Assembly: GCA_964473465.1 (NCBI GenBank)
Contig: CAYYPE010000001.1
Span: 248,001 to 312,000, forward strand
Reading direction: 5' to 3'
Source: CALHRB01 sp964473465
GTDB lineage: Bacteria > Bacteroidota > Ignavibacteria > Kapaibacteriales > UBA2268
DNA length: 64,000 bases
This document shows positions 35,493-44,498 of this stretch, in pieces (the stretch's first letter is position 1; every line of letters starts with the position of its first letter). The translations under genes and the position numbers were made by a program. The notes under the pieces were generated by a model. The model did no database searches. It was not told where the DNA came from and worked only from the letters and a program-made list of their open reading frames with translations.

Positions 35493-36224
35493 ATGAGATT
35501 ACTGACAAATAAGCTTGTAATTTGTGTTCTGATATTCGCAAATCTAATGCTCTATTCCGAGACACCTGAAAGTATGATTGAGAAAAATCTTAGGGCAAGA
35601 GGCAATATTGATAGTTTACAAAATTTAAAGACATTCAGAATTGTCGGGAAAATCGAGACAGAAGGGACAGAATTCCCAATGGTTTATTACTATAAATCAC
35701 CTGATAAATACCGAATACAGATTGATTTAATGGGACAAAACGGAATTACTGTTTTCAATGGAGACGAAGGCTGGCTGGTAGATCCTTCGCAAAACATATT
35801 CACCCCACAAAAACTGACAGCTATGGAAGTAGCTTCAATTAAGCCTATGCTGAATTGTATTTTTTCGTTCTATTCTGACAAGTTAATAAATTACCAGAGC
35901 AAGGGCATTAAACTTGATTCACTCTATCAATCTACTTATGATGGTAAAAAGGTTTTTAATTTAGCCTTTACCACTCCGGGAAATCATCATTATACATATA
36001 CCATTGATCCAAATACGTATCTTGATTTTGTTCATACTGTGGTCCTCGGAAGCACAAACCTGACATTCAAACTTAAATTGATGGAGTTTTATTCTTTGAA
36101 TGGCATAGTATTTCCAAGAATAATAGAATCAAAAGTTGATAATAATCAGAGGCTTACAAAAGTCATAATAGAGAACATACAGGTGAATAATCCAATTGAC
36201 GACAGTTTATTTAGCATGCCATAG
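35493..36224 (+). CDS. LolA-like periplasmic/outer-membrane lipoprotein-binding fold protein
   Basis: A 243-residue secreted protein with a signal peptide (LVICVLIFANLMLYS) and no lipobox cysteine. The mature part has the strand pattern of the LolA/LolB half-barrel fold: FRIVGKIETEG, YYYKSPDKYRIQIDLMGQ, NGDEGWLVDP (the EGW motif is common in these proteins) and a helix (LTAMEVASIKPML). Similar proteins in Bacteroidota are annotated as outer-membrane lipoprotein-sorting proteins, but the sequence does not prove that role. It is a single gene between the OmpA protein and the E2 gene. Confidence 0.6.
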   Translation: MRLLTNKLVICVLIFANLMLYSETPESMIEKNLRARGNIDSLQNLKTFRIVGKIETEGTEFPMVYYYKSPDKYRIQIDLMGQNGITVFNGDEGWLVDPSQNIFTPQKLTAMEVASIKPMLNCIFSFYSDKLINYQSKGIKLDSLYQSTYDGKKVFNLAFTTPGNHHYTYTIDPNTYLDFVHTVVLGSTNLTFKLKLMEFYSLNGIVFPRIIESKVDNNQRLTKVIIENIQVNNPIDDSLFSMP

Positions 36225-36311
36225 AATTTTATCAAATCATATTATAATAATTTTTTAATTTTAAATTATTTGTTTTATTAAAATTGAAAATAAGTAGGAA
36301 ATGGAGATATT

Positions 36312-38003
36312 ATGAAAGTTGAAGTACTAATGCCCAAAATGGGAGAATCACTGCAGGAAGGTACAATTCTCAAGTGGATAAAAAAAGAAGGTGATTATGT
36401 TGAACGGGACGAAATGATACTTGAAATATCAACTGACAAAGTTGATACTGAAGTGCCATCTCCTGTTGCAGGCGTTCTTACGCAAATACTTTTCCCTGAA
36501 AATGAGACTGTTGAAGTAGGGAAAGTTATTGCATATATTGAAACAGAAGGAAAAGCTGAAGTAAAACCTGCCGATGATACAAATAAGCCACAGGAAATAA
36601 AAGCTACCCCTCCCCCAACCGAAAAATCAGAACCAAAAACGGAGCCGAAAAGTCAGGACATGCCACCAGTTACTGGTGGTTCTCTTGTAGATGTAGTTAT
36701 GCCTAAAATGGGCGAATCATTACAGGAAGGAACTATATTAAAATGGTTAAAGAAGGAGGGCGAAGCAGTCGAGCGTGATGAAATGATTCTTGAAATTTCT
36801 ACAGATAAAGTTGATACCGAAGTTCCATCACCTGTTAGCGGTGTGCTGGTTCAATTACTTGCAAAAGAAGGTGAAACAGTCGAAGTAGGAAAAGTTATTG
36901 CAAAAATTTCCACGGGCGATGGTAACGTTATCACAAAAGCACCAGAACCTCAAACAACAAGTGTTACCACTCCAGAACCGATAGAGGAGGCTATACCTCA
37001 ACAAGAAGTAACTCAGGAAAGCAACCAGCAAAAGAGCAACAGGTTTTACTCTCCATTGGTGAAAAGTATAGCCAAAGCCGAAGGCATTAGTTTTGCTGAA
37101 CTTGATACTATCTTAGGAACGGGTTCCGAAGGGAGAGTAACTAAAAATGATATAATGAATTATATTGAAAACAGGAAAAATGCTCCAGCACCACAAGTGG
37201 CAGTAACAGAACAAAAGAAGCCTGAAATATCACAGCCTGCAGTTCAGAAGACCGAACCCACTCCATTGGTCTCACCTGCGGCAATAGGTGCGGAAGTTGA
37301 AATTATTCCGATGGACAGAGTCCGTCAGTTGATTGCCGAACATATGATTTACTCAAAGCATACTTCAGCCCATGTTACAAGTGTCGCTGAAGCTGATGTA
37401 ACAGGAATAGTTAAATACAGGGAAAAACACAAAGCTGAATTTGAAAAAAGGGAAGGTTTCAAACTAACATTCACCCCATTTTTTGCAAAAGCTGCAGTGG
37501 ACGGAGTAAGAGCTTTTCCGAGGGTCAATGTTAGTGTTGATGGAAAAAATATAATACTTCACAAACGAATTCATTTGAGCGTAGCAACTGCATTAGAAGA
37601 TGGCAATCTGATTGTACCAGTTATAAAGAATGCAGATGCACTTAGTATCTCCGGACTTGCAAGATCTGTTTATGACCTATCTACAAGAGCGAGAAGCAAG
37701 AAACTCAATCCAGATGATATACAGGGCGGAACCTTCACGATTACTAATGTGGGGACATTCGGAACCCTTTTTGGAACTCCGGTTATAAATCAGCCACAGA
37801 CAGCAATTATGGGCATAGGAGCAATCAAAAAGAGACCTGTGGTTAAAGAAATTGACGGGGAAGATTTAATTGTTGTCAGACATATTGCTTTTGTTTCAAT
37901 AACCTATGACCACAGAGTTATCGATGGGCAGTTAGCCGGGCAATGCCTTGCAGCTATTGTAAAAAGCCTTGAATCAATGAACGAGAATACAATCAGTCTT
38001 TAA
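36312..38003 (+). CDS. 2-oxo acid dehydrogenase E2 (dihydrolipoyl acyltransferase) with two lipoyl domains
   Basis: A 563-residue E2 core. Two lipoyl domains (residues about 3-78 and 126-202) carry their lipoyl lysines at Lys43 and Lys166, both in STDKVDTE. A Pro/Glu/Gln-rich linker leads to the peripheral-subunit-binding domain (about 244-287; YSPLVKSIAKAEGI, GSEGRVTKNDI), then the catalytic domain from about 328 with His534 and Asp538 in DHRVIDG. Which keto acid is used (pyruvate, 2-oxoglutarate or branched-chain) cannot be told reliably; the lipoyl domains resemble those of branched-chain/2-oxoglutarate types. E1 and E3 genes are absent here. A terminator follows. Confidence 0.92.
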   Translation: MKVEVLMPKMGESLQEGTILKWIKKEGDYVERDEMILEISTDKVDTEVPSPVAGVLTQILFPENETVEVGKVIAYIETEGKAEVKPADDTNKPQEIKATPPPTEKSEPKTEPKSQDMPPVTGGSLVDVVMPKMGESLQEGTILKWLKKEGEAVERDEMILEISTDKVDTEVPSPVSGVLVQLLAKEGETVEVGKVIAKISTGDGNVITKAPEPQTTSVTTPEPIEEAIPQQEVTQESNQQKSNRFYSPLVKSIAKAEGISFAELDTILGTGSEGRVTKNDIMNYIENRKNAPAPQVAVTEQKKPEISQPAVQKTEPTPLVSPAAIGAEVEIIPMDRVRQLIAEHMIYSKHTSAHVTSVAEADVTGIVKYREKHKAEFEKREGFKLTFTPFFAKAAVDGVRAFPRVNVSVDGKNIILHKRIHLSVATALEDGNLIVPVIKNADALSISGLARSVYDLSTRARSKKLNPDDIQGGTFTITNVGTFGTLFGTPVINQPQTAIMGIGAIKKRPVVKEIDGEDLIVVRHIAFVSITYDHRVIDGQLAGQCLAAIVKSLESMNENTISL

Positions 38004-38030
38004 AAGCTTTATTTGATTAATATTTGTGAT

Positions 38031-38060
38031 AAAAGGGGTGTGATTGAAGCACCCCTTTTT
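38031..38060. terminator. bidirectional terminator after the E2 gene
   Basis: AAAAGGGGTG (38031-38040) pairs perfectly with CACCCCTTTT (38050-38059), loop of nine bases, T run on the plus strand and a matching T run on the minus strand. It lies between convergent genes and can serve both. Confidence 0.88.
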
Positions 38061-38074
38061 AATTGAAAAAAGAA

Positions 38075-39166
38075 TTATTTATTAATCTGGAAACTGTCTA
38101 TCTTTTCATCTTTAAGGTTATAGACGTTGATATTAATTTTATCATCAAAAACTTCGAAAATACCATAATTGTAATCTTTGACGCTGATTTGTGTGTATTC
38201 TTCATCCTTTGGAGTATATAACGGTGCACCGCCGCCTCCAAAAACCAGATGATAGATGTTGTTGACAAAATTTCTTTGATAAAAATGATTGTGACCGGTT
38301 AGACAAATATCAATGCCGTATTTTTCAAAGAGTTCAGAGCTCATTTTAATCATATTTTTGTTGCTGCCGTGGCCGCCCCCGCTATAAGCAGGTTCATGGA
38401 AAACAGCAATTTTCCATTTTTTTTCGGTGTTTTTAAGATCTTGCTCAACAAATTTCCATTGTTCAGAACCAGGTTTAACGCTGTGTTCTGTGCTTATAAT
38501 AATGAAATGAATATTACCGATATCAAAAGAATAAAAGAAATTATGGCCTGAAAATTTATTAGTAGGCTCTAAAAATGCTTTGGAATTTTGTCCGGAGCCC
38601 TCGTGGTTGCCGATTGAATTAAAGAAAGGAACCTGAGAAATTAAATTTAACTCATCATCGGTGAAAAATTCAGATTTCCAGGTATCATACCTGCCGTCAA
38701 AACACAAATCACCAGTATAAATTGAAAATAATGGCTCAAATCTTTTAATTTTTTTGGATTTTCTGGAATGGTCAAATGGATTAGAGCGATTATCACCCGA
38801 AACGGCAAATAAAATTGGAAGATTGCTACCTGATATTGTCCTGAATTTTGAAATTTCGGATATATCATTTTCGTGAATGGCTTTGTAAAAATATGTAGTG
38901 TTGCTATTCAGACTATCAAGTTTGATTCTGTGAACGAAGGTATTATTTCTTCTGCGTTCTGTTTCAACACAAAATGAAGTTGAGGATTTCATTCCAAGCT
39001 TTTCAGAGAGACCATATTGAACTGTTACAGGTGTTGAATTATTAGTTTCGACCATAACAATGACAGAGTTATGAGCCAAAGCCTGAAGATAAGGCTTCAT
39101 CAAGATCTTGCTGCTCGAGCTTGAAAAGGCAAGAACAAAAACAAATAAAACAAGAAGCTTTTTCAA
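38075..39166 (-). CDS. secreted metallophosphoesterase, purple-acid-phosphatase-like
   Basis: A 363-residue secreted enzyme: signal peptide (LLVLFVFVLAFSSSS), an N-terminal fibronectin-III-like domain as in purple acid phosphatases (about 22-108; ends LNSNTTYFYKA) and a calcineurin-like phosphoesterase domain with all metal-binding blocks in order: SGDNRS, YTGDLCFDG, IGNHEG, FHEPAYS and TGHNHFYQR. No lipobox and no T9SS domain. The start codon is TTG, overlapping the stop of the upstream EF-G paralogue (TTGA), so translation is probably coupled. Substrate unknown. Confidence 0.85.
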   Translation of the reverse strand: MKKLLVLFVFVLAFSSSSSKILMKPYLQALAHNSVIVMVETNNSTPVTVQYGLSEKLGMKSSTSFCVETERRRNNTFVHRIKLDSLNSNTTYFYKAIHENDISEISKFRTISGSNLPILFAVSGDNRSNPFDHSRKSKKIKRFEPLFSIYTGDLCFDGRYDTWKSEFFTDDELNLISQVPFFNSIGNHEGSGQNSKAFLEPTNKFSGHNFFYSFDIGNIHFIIISTEHSVKPGSEQWKFVEQDLKNTEKKWKIAVFHEPAYSGGGHGSNKNMIKMSSELFEKYGIDICLTGHNHFYQRNFVNNIYHLVFGGGGAPLYTPKDEEYTQISVKDYNYGIFEVFDDKININVYNLKDEKIDSFQINK

Positions 39167-41298
39167 TTTTCCTCTTCAGCTTGAGATTTCTTATTCTCTT
39201 CGATTAACTTCATCTGAACATTAGGCGGAACCTGCTGATATTCCGCAAAGGCTTGAGAATGGGTAGCCCTTGCTTGAGTCATGGATCTTAGTGCAATCGA
39301 ATATCTGTCGAGTTCTGCTAATGGCATTTTTGCTTTTATTTTCTGATATCTTCCTTCGACGTCAATACCGAGAATTACACCACGTCTGGAGGGTAAATCA
39401 CTCATCACATCGCCGACATATTCTTCGGGAACTTTTATTTCAACATCGTAAATAGGCTCTAAAATTTTTGGGTCAGCTTTTACGAAAATTTCTTTGAAAG
39501 CCATTCTTCCGGCAGTTTTGAAGGCGGCTTCGTTTGAATCAACAGGGTGCATTTTTCCGTCGTGGACATAAATTCTAATATCCCTTACATAGCAACCGGT
39601 TAATGGACCATTGGTCATTTTTTCCATCACACCTTTGAGAATGGCAGGCATAAACCTTGCATCAATAACGCCACCAACAATACAATTAACAAATTCAAGT
39701 TTTCCTCCCCAGTCCAAATCAATCAGGTCTTTTCCTCTAATTGTTACTTCTGGATAGTAGGGGGCATCCTCGCTCCATGGTTCAATAATCATATGAACTT
39801 CTGCAAACTGGCCGGCACCGCCGGATTGTTTTTTATGGCGATAGAACCCTCTTGCCTGTTTGGTAATTGTTTCTCTGTAAGGAACTTTTGGTTCGATGAA
39901 ATCTGTTTCAACTTTATAGCGATGCTCGAGTCTCCATTTAGCAGCAGCCATGTGAAGTTCACCCTGTGCATAAAGAATAATTTGTTTAAGCTCGGGAGAG
40001 TGCTCAACAATTAATGTTGGGTCTTCCTGATGAAGGTTATTAAGCCCCATACCAACTTTTTCTTCTTCACCTTTTGTTTTCGGAACGACGGCAATTCTGA
40101 TTCTTGGATTGGGATATTTGAGCGAAGCGAAATTAATATTAAAAGATTTGTCATGCAAAGTATGATTAACGGCAGTAACTTTCAATCGGACAGTAGAGCC
40201 AATGTCTCCGGCGTTTAATTGAGGGACATCAATTCTTTTCTTGCCACTCATAACAAAAATCTGATTAAGTCTTTCAGATGTATTTTTTTGTTCATTTATT
40301 AGATCAACTCCGGGGGTAATTTTACCGGTGCAAACCTTGAAAAAGGTCATATCGCCAAGGTGAGCTTCGGAAGACAATTTAAATACAAAAATTGAATTTT
40401 GTGTATTTACATCATATTTAATCAATTTACCATCAACATCTTCTCTACCGACATATTCATCAGGTGAAGGGCATATTTTAGTAATGAAATCAATAATATT
40501 GTCAGTGCCGATATTCATTTTTGAAGAGATGGTAAATACAGGGAAAATCTGTCTGTTGATAAATGCTTTTCGAAGACCATTAGTAAGCTCTGTTTCCCCA
40601 AGTTCACCATTCTCGAAATATCTGTTCATTAACTCTTCGTCGGTTTCAGCAACAGCTTCAACAAGTTCATTTCTCAAACTTTCTACTCTGCTTTTTTCAG
40701 AATCGGGAATATCTTTAATTTGAGCATTTCCGCCGGTTTGGGGATAGACTAAAAGTCTTTGATTAAGAATATCAACAATTGAATTGAAACCTGCACCAAT
40801 TTGCAAAGGGTATTGCAAAAGTATAGTATTTCTGCCGAAGGTTTGTTTGGCTTGTTCGTAGGTATCATTAAAATCAGCCTGATCCATATCAACTTTGTTG
40901 ATTGCAAAAAAGACTGGTATAGAGTATTTTTCTGCATATTCCCATGCGTTTTCGGTTCCAACCTCAACACCGCCGTGAGCATTTAAAATGATAAGACCGG
41001 ACTCCACAACGCTGATAGATGAAATCATTTCGCCAATATAGTCATCATAGCCGGGAGTATCAATAATATTGATTTTAATATTGTTATATTCAGTAAATAA
41101 AGGTGTGGAAAGGACAGAAGTCCCCCTTTCATGTTCTATTTCATTATAATCAGATTGAGTGTTATGTTCTTCAACTGTTCCTCTTCGGTTAATTGCATTT
41201 GTTTGAAAAAGGAATGATTCGGCAAATGTTGTTTTGCCAGAACCGCCGTGACCTAATATTGCAACATTCCTGATATTTTTTGTCTCGAAAACGTTCAT
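39163..41298 (-). CDS. EF-G-like translational GTPase paralogue
   Basis: A 711-residue protein with the five-domain layout of elongation factor G. The P-loop is GHGGSGKTT instead of AHIDAGKTT, the G3 motif is DTPGYDDY with Tyr84 where EF-G has the catalytic His, and G4 is NKVDM. Domain IV has VPYRETITK and the C-terminal domain EPIYDVEIKVPEEYVGDVMSDLPSRRG. These changes are typical of the EF-G2/EF-G-like group (as in mycobacterial FusA2), not of the main EF-G, whose gene is expected in the str operon elsewhere. GGAG precedes the ATG. Role on the ribosome is unclear. Confidence 0.87.
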   Translation of the reverse strand: MNVFETKNIRNVAILGHGGSGKTTFAESFLFQTNAINRRGTVEEHNTQSDYNEIEHERGTSVLSTPLFTEYNNIKINIIDTPGYDDYIGEMISSISVVESGLIILNAHGGVEVGTENAWEYAEKYSIPVFFAINKVDMDQADFNDTYEQAKQTFGRNTILLQYPLQIGAGFNSIVDILNQRLLVYPQTGGNAQIKDIPDSEKSRVESLRNELVEAVAETDEELMNRYFENGELGETELTNGLRKAFINRQIFPVFTISSKMNIGTDNIIDFITKICPSPDEYVGREDVDGKLIKYDVNTQNSIFVFKLSSEAHLGDMTFFKVCTGKITPGVDLINEQKNTSERLNQIFVMSGKKRIDVPQLNAGDIGSTVRLKVTAVNHTLHDKSFNINFASLKYPNPRIRIAVVPKTKGEEEKVGMGLNNLHQEDPTLIVEHSPELKQIILYAQGELHMAAAKWRLEHRYKVETDFIEPKVPYRETITKQARGFYRHKKQSGGAGQFAEVHMIIEPWSEDAPYYPEVTIRGKDLIDLDWGGKLEFVNCIVGGVIDARFMPAILKGVMEKMTNGPLTGCYVRDIRIYVHDGKMHPVDSNEAAFKTAGRMAFKEIFVKADPKILEPIYDVEIKVPEEYVGDVMSDLPSRRGVILGIDVEGRYQKIKAKMPLAELDRYSIALRSMTQARATHSQAFAEYQQVPPNVQMKLIEENKKSQAEEEN

Positions 41299-41527
41299 TT
41301 CAAATACTCCAAAAACATTTTAATTGAAAAATTAAAAAAATACAAGATTTCTAAATTATTAAAATCATTCGAGATAGAGAAATGTTTTTTAAAAAAATAT
41401 AATTTTTCTGTGAATTATTTTACAAAGCTAAAAAAACTTTGAATTGTAAAAAATGAAAAAGATTTTAGTTAAAAACCTAAACTTGCAAGCTTAATATTGA
41501 ATTTATTTTCAAAAAAATTTATGAGTA

Positions 41528-42328
41528 TTAAGATTTAATTTTTCCTTTTGTGAAAGAATAGTAAAGAAAATAAACACCTAACAAAACGAAAGGTAGGCTC
41601 AAGAATTGACCCATATCAAGGGGGAGGGTCTTTTCGAAATCAGCTTGAGTTTCTTTGAAGAATTCTATGAAAAATCGTGCCCCAAAGAGAAGAATCAGAA
41701 AAATTCCGGCAATTCTTCCGGAGGGAAGGTTAGATTTATATTTTTTGTAAATAAAAAATGAAATAATAAATATAATCAGGTAAGAAATTCCTTCATAAAG
41801 TTGAGAAGGATGGCGAGGAATGTTGTCAACACTTGTAAAAACAAAAGCCCATGGCAAATCTGTCGGTTTTCCGATGATTTCAGAATTAAAAAGATTACCC
41901 ATTCTAACAAGGAAGGCAGCCAAAGCGACAGGAATAACAACACGATCGAAAACCCATAAAAGTTTAATATCCTTGAACCTGCGGTTAAAAACAAGTAATG
42001 CGATAATTATGCCGATTCCAGCTCCATGGCTTGCCAATCCGCCTTTCCAGACGTATAACATTTCAATCGGATTAGCTAAATAATAGTCTGGCTCATAGAA
42101 AAGGCAATGACCAAGCCTTGCCCCTATAACAGTCCCAAGGACTATATAGATAGTCAAGGATTCCAGAGCTTTCGGGCTTTTATTTTCAACCTTAAATATC
42201 CATGACATTATTGTATAACCAAGAATAAATCCAAGAGCAAACAGAAGTCCATACCATCGGATATGAATAGGACCTAATTGGATAATTTCTGGAGATACAT
42301 TCCAAACAATTGATGCTAAAAAATTCAT
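41528..42328 (-). CDS. lgt: prolipoprotein diacylglyceryl transferase
   Basis: Adds diacylglycerol from phosphatidylglycerol to the lipobox Cys of prolipoproteins in the inner membrane. A 266-residue protein with seven membrane helices and the key motifs IRWYGLLFA, WKGGLASHGA (about residue 95), the signature RMGNLFNSEIIGKPT (Arg and Asn essential, about 140) and RHPSQLYEG. A purine-rich AAGAGA precedes the ATG. It is expected to process lipoproteins such as the one at 56.1 kb. Located 33 bases downstream of nadK and likely co-transcribed. Confidence 0.95.
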   Translation of the reverse strand: MNFLASIVWNVSPEIIQLGPIHIRWYGLLFALGFILGYTIMSWIFKVENKSPKALESLTIYIVLGTVIGARLGHCLFYEPDYYLANPIEMLYVWKGGLASHGAGIGIIIALLVFNRRFKDIKLLWVFDRVVIPVALAAFLVRMGNLFNSEIIGKPTDLPWAFVFTSVDNIPRHPSQLYEGISYLIIFIISFFIYKKYKSNLPSGRIAGIFLILLFGARFFIEFFKETQADFEKTLPLDMGQFLSLPFVLLGVYFLYYSFTKGKIKS

Positions 42329-42361
42329 TTTATTTCTCTTAAATCATTGAAATTAAATTGA

Positions 42362-43249
42362 TTAAACTTTACTAAGTTCCGGATTGAAATCAACAGCATT
42401 AGCAGCCCAAAGGAGTTTTTCTCTTAACAGGTCATAATAGCTTGAGTTAAGAGGTTTGATAAGTTTGACGACAGCTTCTGAACGTTTGAAAACGACCATT
42501 TGATTATTCTTTAGAACCCTGATGATTTGTCCGTCAGCAACAAGGTTTGATTCACCGGTAGGCGAAAAAGTAATTATGCTAACTTCGTTGGTATCAGGTA
42601 TAACAAGAGGCCTGAGATTCATCGAATGAGGACAAATCGGAGTAAGGCAAAAAACACGTGTTGAAGGTGCGAGTATAGGTCCACCGGATGACAGGGAATA
42701 AGCTGTTGAGCCGGTTGGGGTTGTAAGAATCAATCCATCAGCTCTATAATCAGCGATGTGATGTTTGTTCGAATAAGTCCTTACGGTTATCATTCTTGAA
42801 GAATCCCTTTTCTCTATAACGAAATCGTTAAGAGCATAGAGTTTTTCCCCATTGAATTCTGTTTCAATCACAGCCCTATCAACAACTCTATAATTGCCTT
42901 CAACAAGATTGAAAATAACTTCGTCGAGTTTATCAATTGAGAATTCTGCAAGGAAGCCAAGCTTTCCAACATTAACTCCGAGAATAGGGATATCGTTTTT
43001 CAGCATAAGACGGGCAGCGTGAAGCATAGTGCCATCGCCCCCGAAAGAAATCATAACATCAACAAATTTTTCGAAGTCCTCTATAGCAACAGCTTTAACA
43101 TATTTCCTTAGTTCAGGTTTAATTTTAGACAGTAATTCTGGAGTTCCATAGCATTCAGCTCCGTGATTTACTAATTTTTCGATAGTAATCTCGGCACATT
43201 GTATAGCTTCTGGCTTATTTGCATATTCAAAAAGAGCAATTTTTTTCAT
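42362..43249 (-). CDS. nadK: NAD kinase
   Basis: Phosphorylates NAD to NADP in the cytoplasm. A 295-residue protein with SFGGDGTMLHAAR (GGDGT with the catalytic Asp, about residues 68-80), GVNVGKLGFLAEF, ALNDFVIEKR (NE/D motif), and the conserved C-terminal ADGLILTTPTGSTAYSLSSGGP. Length and motifs are standard. It shares a strand with lgt downstream; divergently, nuoA begins about 210 bases away. Confidence 0.95.
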   Translation of the reverse strand: MKKIALFEYANKPEAIQCAEITIEKLVNHGAECYGTPELLSKIKPELRKYVKAVAIEDFEKFVDVMISFGGDGTMLHAARLMLKNDIPILGVNVGKLGFLAEFSIDKLDEVIFNLVEGNYRVVDRAVIETEFNGEKLYALNDFVIEKRDSSRMITVRTYSNKHHIADYRADGLILTTPTGSTAYSLSSGGPILAPSTRVFCLTPICPHSMNLRPLVIPDTNEVSIITFSPTGESNLVADGQIIRVLKNNQMVVFKRSEAVVKLIKPLNSSYYDLLREKLLWAANAVDFNPELSKV

Positions 43250-43397
43250 GAAATTACTTTCTTATAATTTTTGAACCTCAAAAATAAGAAATCAAATCAT
43301 AACTGCAAATAAAACTTAAAAATTGAATTAATAAGAAAATTTCATTAAAATATAAGACTAATTTAGTCGTATTTAGAAATTGATAAAATGATTTTAC

Positions 43398-43427
43398 TTT
43401 GAAAATAATTGATTATTTGATAATTTG
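43398..43427 (+). promoter_or_regulatory. predicted promoter of nuoA-nuoB
   Basis: TTTG at 43398-43401, 19 bases, then TAATTTG at 43421-43427. The -7 box has one base fewer than TAnnTTTG, but spacing and position (33 bases before the nuoA ATG) fit. Weaker support than for the tRNA promoters. Confidence 0.4.
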
Positions 43428-43460
43428 CTATTTCGATTGAAAAATGTTTAGGAAGAAATT

Positions 43461-43817
43461 ATGATAGAAGCTTATTTGCCATTGATATTTATGTTGGTGT
43501 TTGGATTTGGAATAGCAGCAATTTTTCTTGTTCTTTCTGAATGGCTTGGTGCAAGGAGAGTAACAAAAGAAAAGCAAACTACTTATGAAAGTGGAATGCA
43601 ACCTTTCAGAACAGCGAGGGACAGATTTTCGGTTAAGTTTTACCTTGTTGCAATGAGTTTTATTGTGTTTGATATCGAAGTTGTTTTTCTTTATCCTTGG
43701 GCTGTTCAGTTTAAAATGCTAAGTCCGGAGGCAATAATTGCTATGTTTATTTTCATAGCAATACTATTTGCCGGATATTTTTATGAATTAAAAAAGGGAG
43801 GAATAGAATGGCAGTAA
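43461..43817 (+). CDS. nuoA: NADH-quinone oxidoreductase subunit A
   Basis: Small membrane subunit of respiratory complex I. 118 residues, three membrane helices (about 3-25, 62-80 and 88-108). The conserved loop between helices 1 and 2 is present as KQTTYESGMQPF with the Tyr-Glu-Ser-Gly-Met core, and helix 2 has the FDIEVVFLYPW signature with the acidic pair. Overlaps nuoB by ten bases. The remaining nuo genes (C to N) are not adjacent. Confidence 0.95.
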   Translation: MIEAYLPLIFMLVFGFGIAAIFLVLSEWLGARRVTKEKQTTYESGMQPFRTARDRFSVKFYLVAMSFIVFDIEVVFLYPWAVQFKMLSPEAIIAMFIFIAILFAGYFYELKKGGIEWQ

Positions 43818-44359
43818 ATGCATTAGATAGAGATGGCTTTTTGACCACAACAGTTGATAATGTAATAAAATGGGCACAAAAGAACTCATTATGGCCTATG
43901 CCTCTTGGGATTTCGTGCTGTGCTATTGAAATGATGGCTTTTGCATCGCCCAGATTTGATGTTTCCAGATTCGGTTCTGAAGTTTTCAGGATGTCGCCCC
44001 GACAATCTGATTTATTGATTGTTGCTGGAACTGTAACCTACAAGATGTCATGGGTTGTAAGGAAGATTTATGACCAGATGCCCGATCCAAAGTGGGTGAT
44101 ATCAATGGGGGTTTGTGCTTCTACCGGGGGTATGTTCCGCAGCTATTCAGTGGTTCAGGGTATAGACCAGTTTTTGCCCGTTGATGCTTATGTTTCAGGA
44201 TGTCCACCAAGACCAGAAGCACTCATCAAAGCTCTTATGCTGATACAGGAAAAAGTTCAGAAAGCTCATAAGCCAGACCTGTTCAATTTTGGAAATAATG
44301 TTTCTCCAACTCCTATGCAGAAACCATTTCCATCCAAGTTGACTGAAGTCCACGTTTAG
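43808..44359 (+). CDS. nuoB: NADH-quinone oxidoreductase subunit B
   Basis: Peripheral-arm subunit that carries the terminal N2 [4Fe-4S] cluster and passes electrons to quinone. 183 residues with GISCCAIEMMA (the unusual tandem cysteines, about residues 36-40), SPRFDVSRFG, GVCASTGGMF and GCPPRPEALI, giving all four cluster ligands. The C-terminal tail of about 25 residues is Pro/Lys-rich. The gene is followed at once by a terminator, so nuoA and nuoB form a stand-alone unit separated from the rest of complex I. Confidence 0.96.
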   Translation: MAVNALDRDGFLTTTVDNVIKWAQKNSLWPMPLGISCCAIEMMAFASPRFDVSRFGSEVFRMSPRQSDLLIVAGTVTYKMSWVVRKIYDQMPDPKWVISMGVCASTGGMFRSYSVVQGIDQFLPVDAYVSGCPPRPEALIKALMLIQEKVQKAHKPDLFNFGNNVSPTPMQKPFPSKLTEVHV

Positions 44360-44384
44360 AATAGCATTACTTTTTGATTATTTG

Positions 44385-44421
44385 AAAGGGCTATCTTAAA
44401 AACTCGAGATAGCCTTTTTTT
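44385..44421 (+). terminator. rho-independent terminator after nuoB
   Basis: GGCTATCT (44389-44396) pairs with AGATAGCC (44407-44414), loop of ten bases, with flanking A and T extending the stem and a seven-T run (44415-44421). It closes the nuoA-nuoB unit. Confidence 0.85.
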
Positions 44422-44498
44422 ATTTATCTCCGTTTTTTTGTAACATTTCTTTGATTAATTTGTTTAGCATTTTACTTCTAAATTAAAATCAGATTGTA

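Noticed and set aside
39163..41298. Main elongation factor G (fusA)
   Set aside because: P-loop and G3 motifs (GHGGSGKTT, DTPGY) are those of the EF-G-like paralogue group and there are no rpsL, rpsG or tuf neighbours.
44437..44462. TTTG and TAATTTG upstream of the SBBP gene as a promoter
   Set aside because: Spacing is only 15 bases, well outside 19-21.
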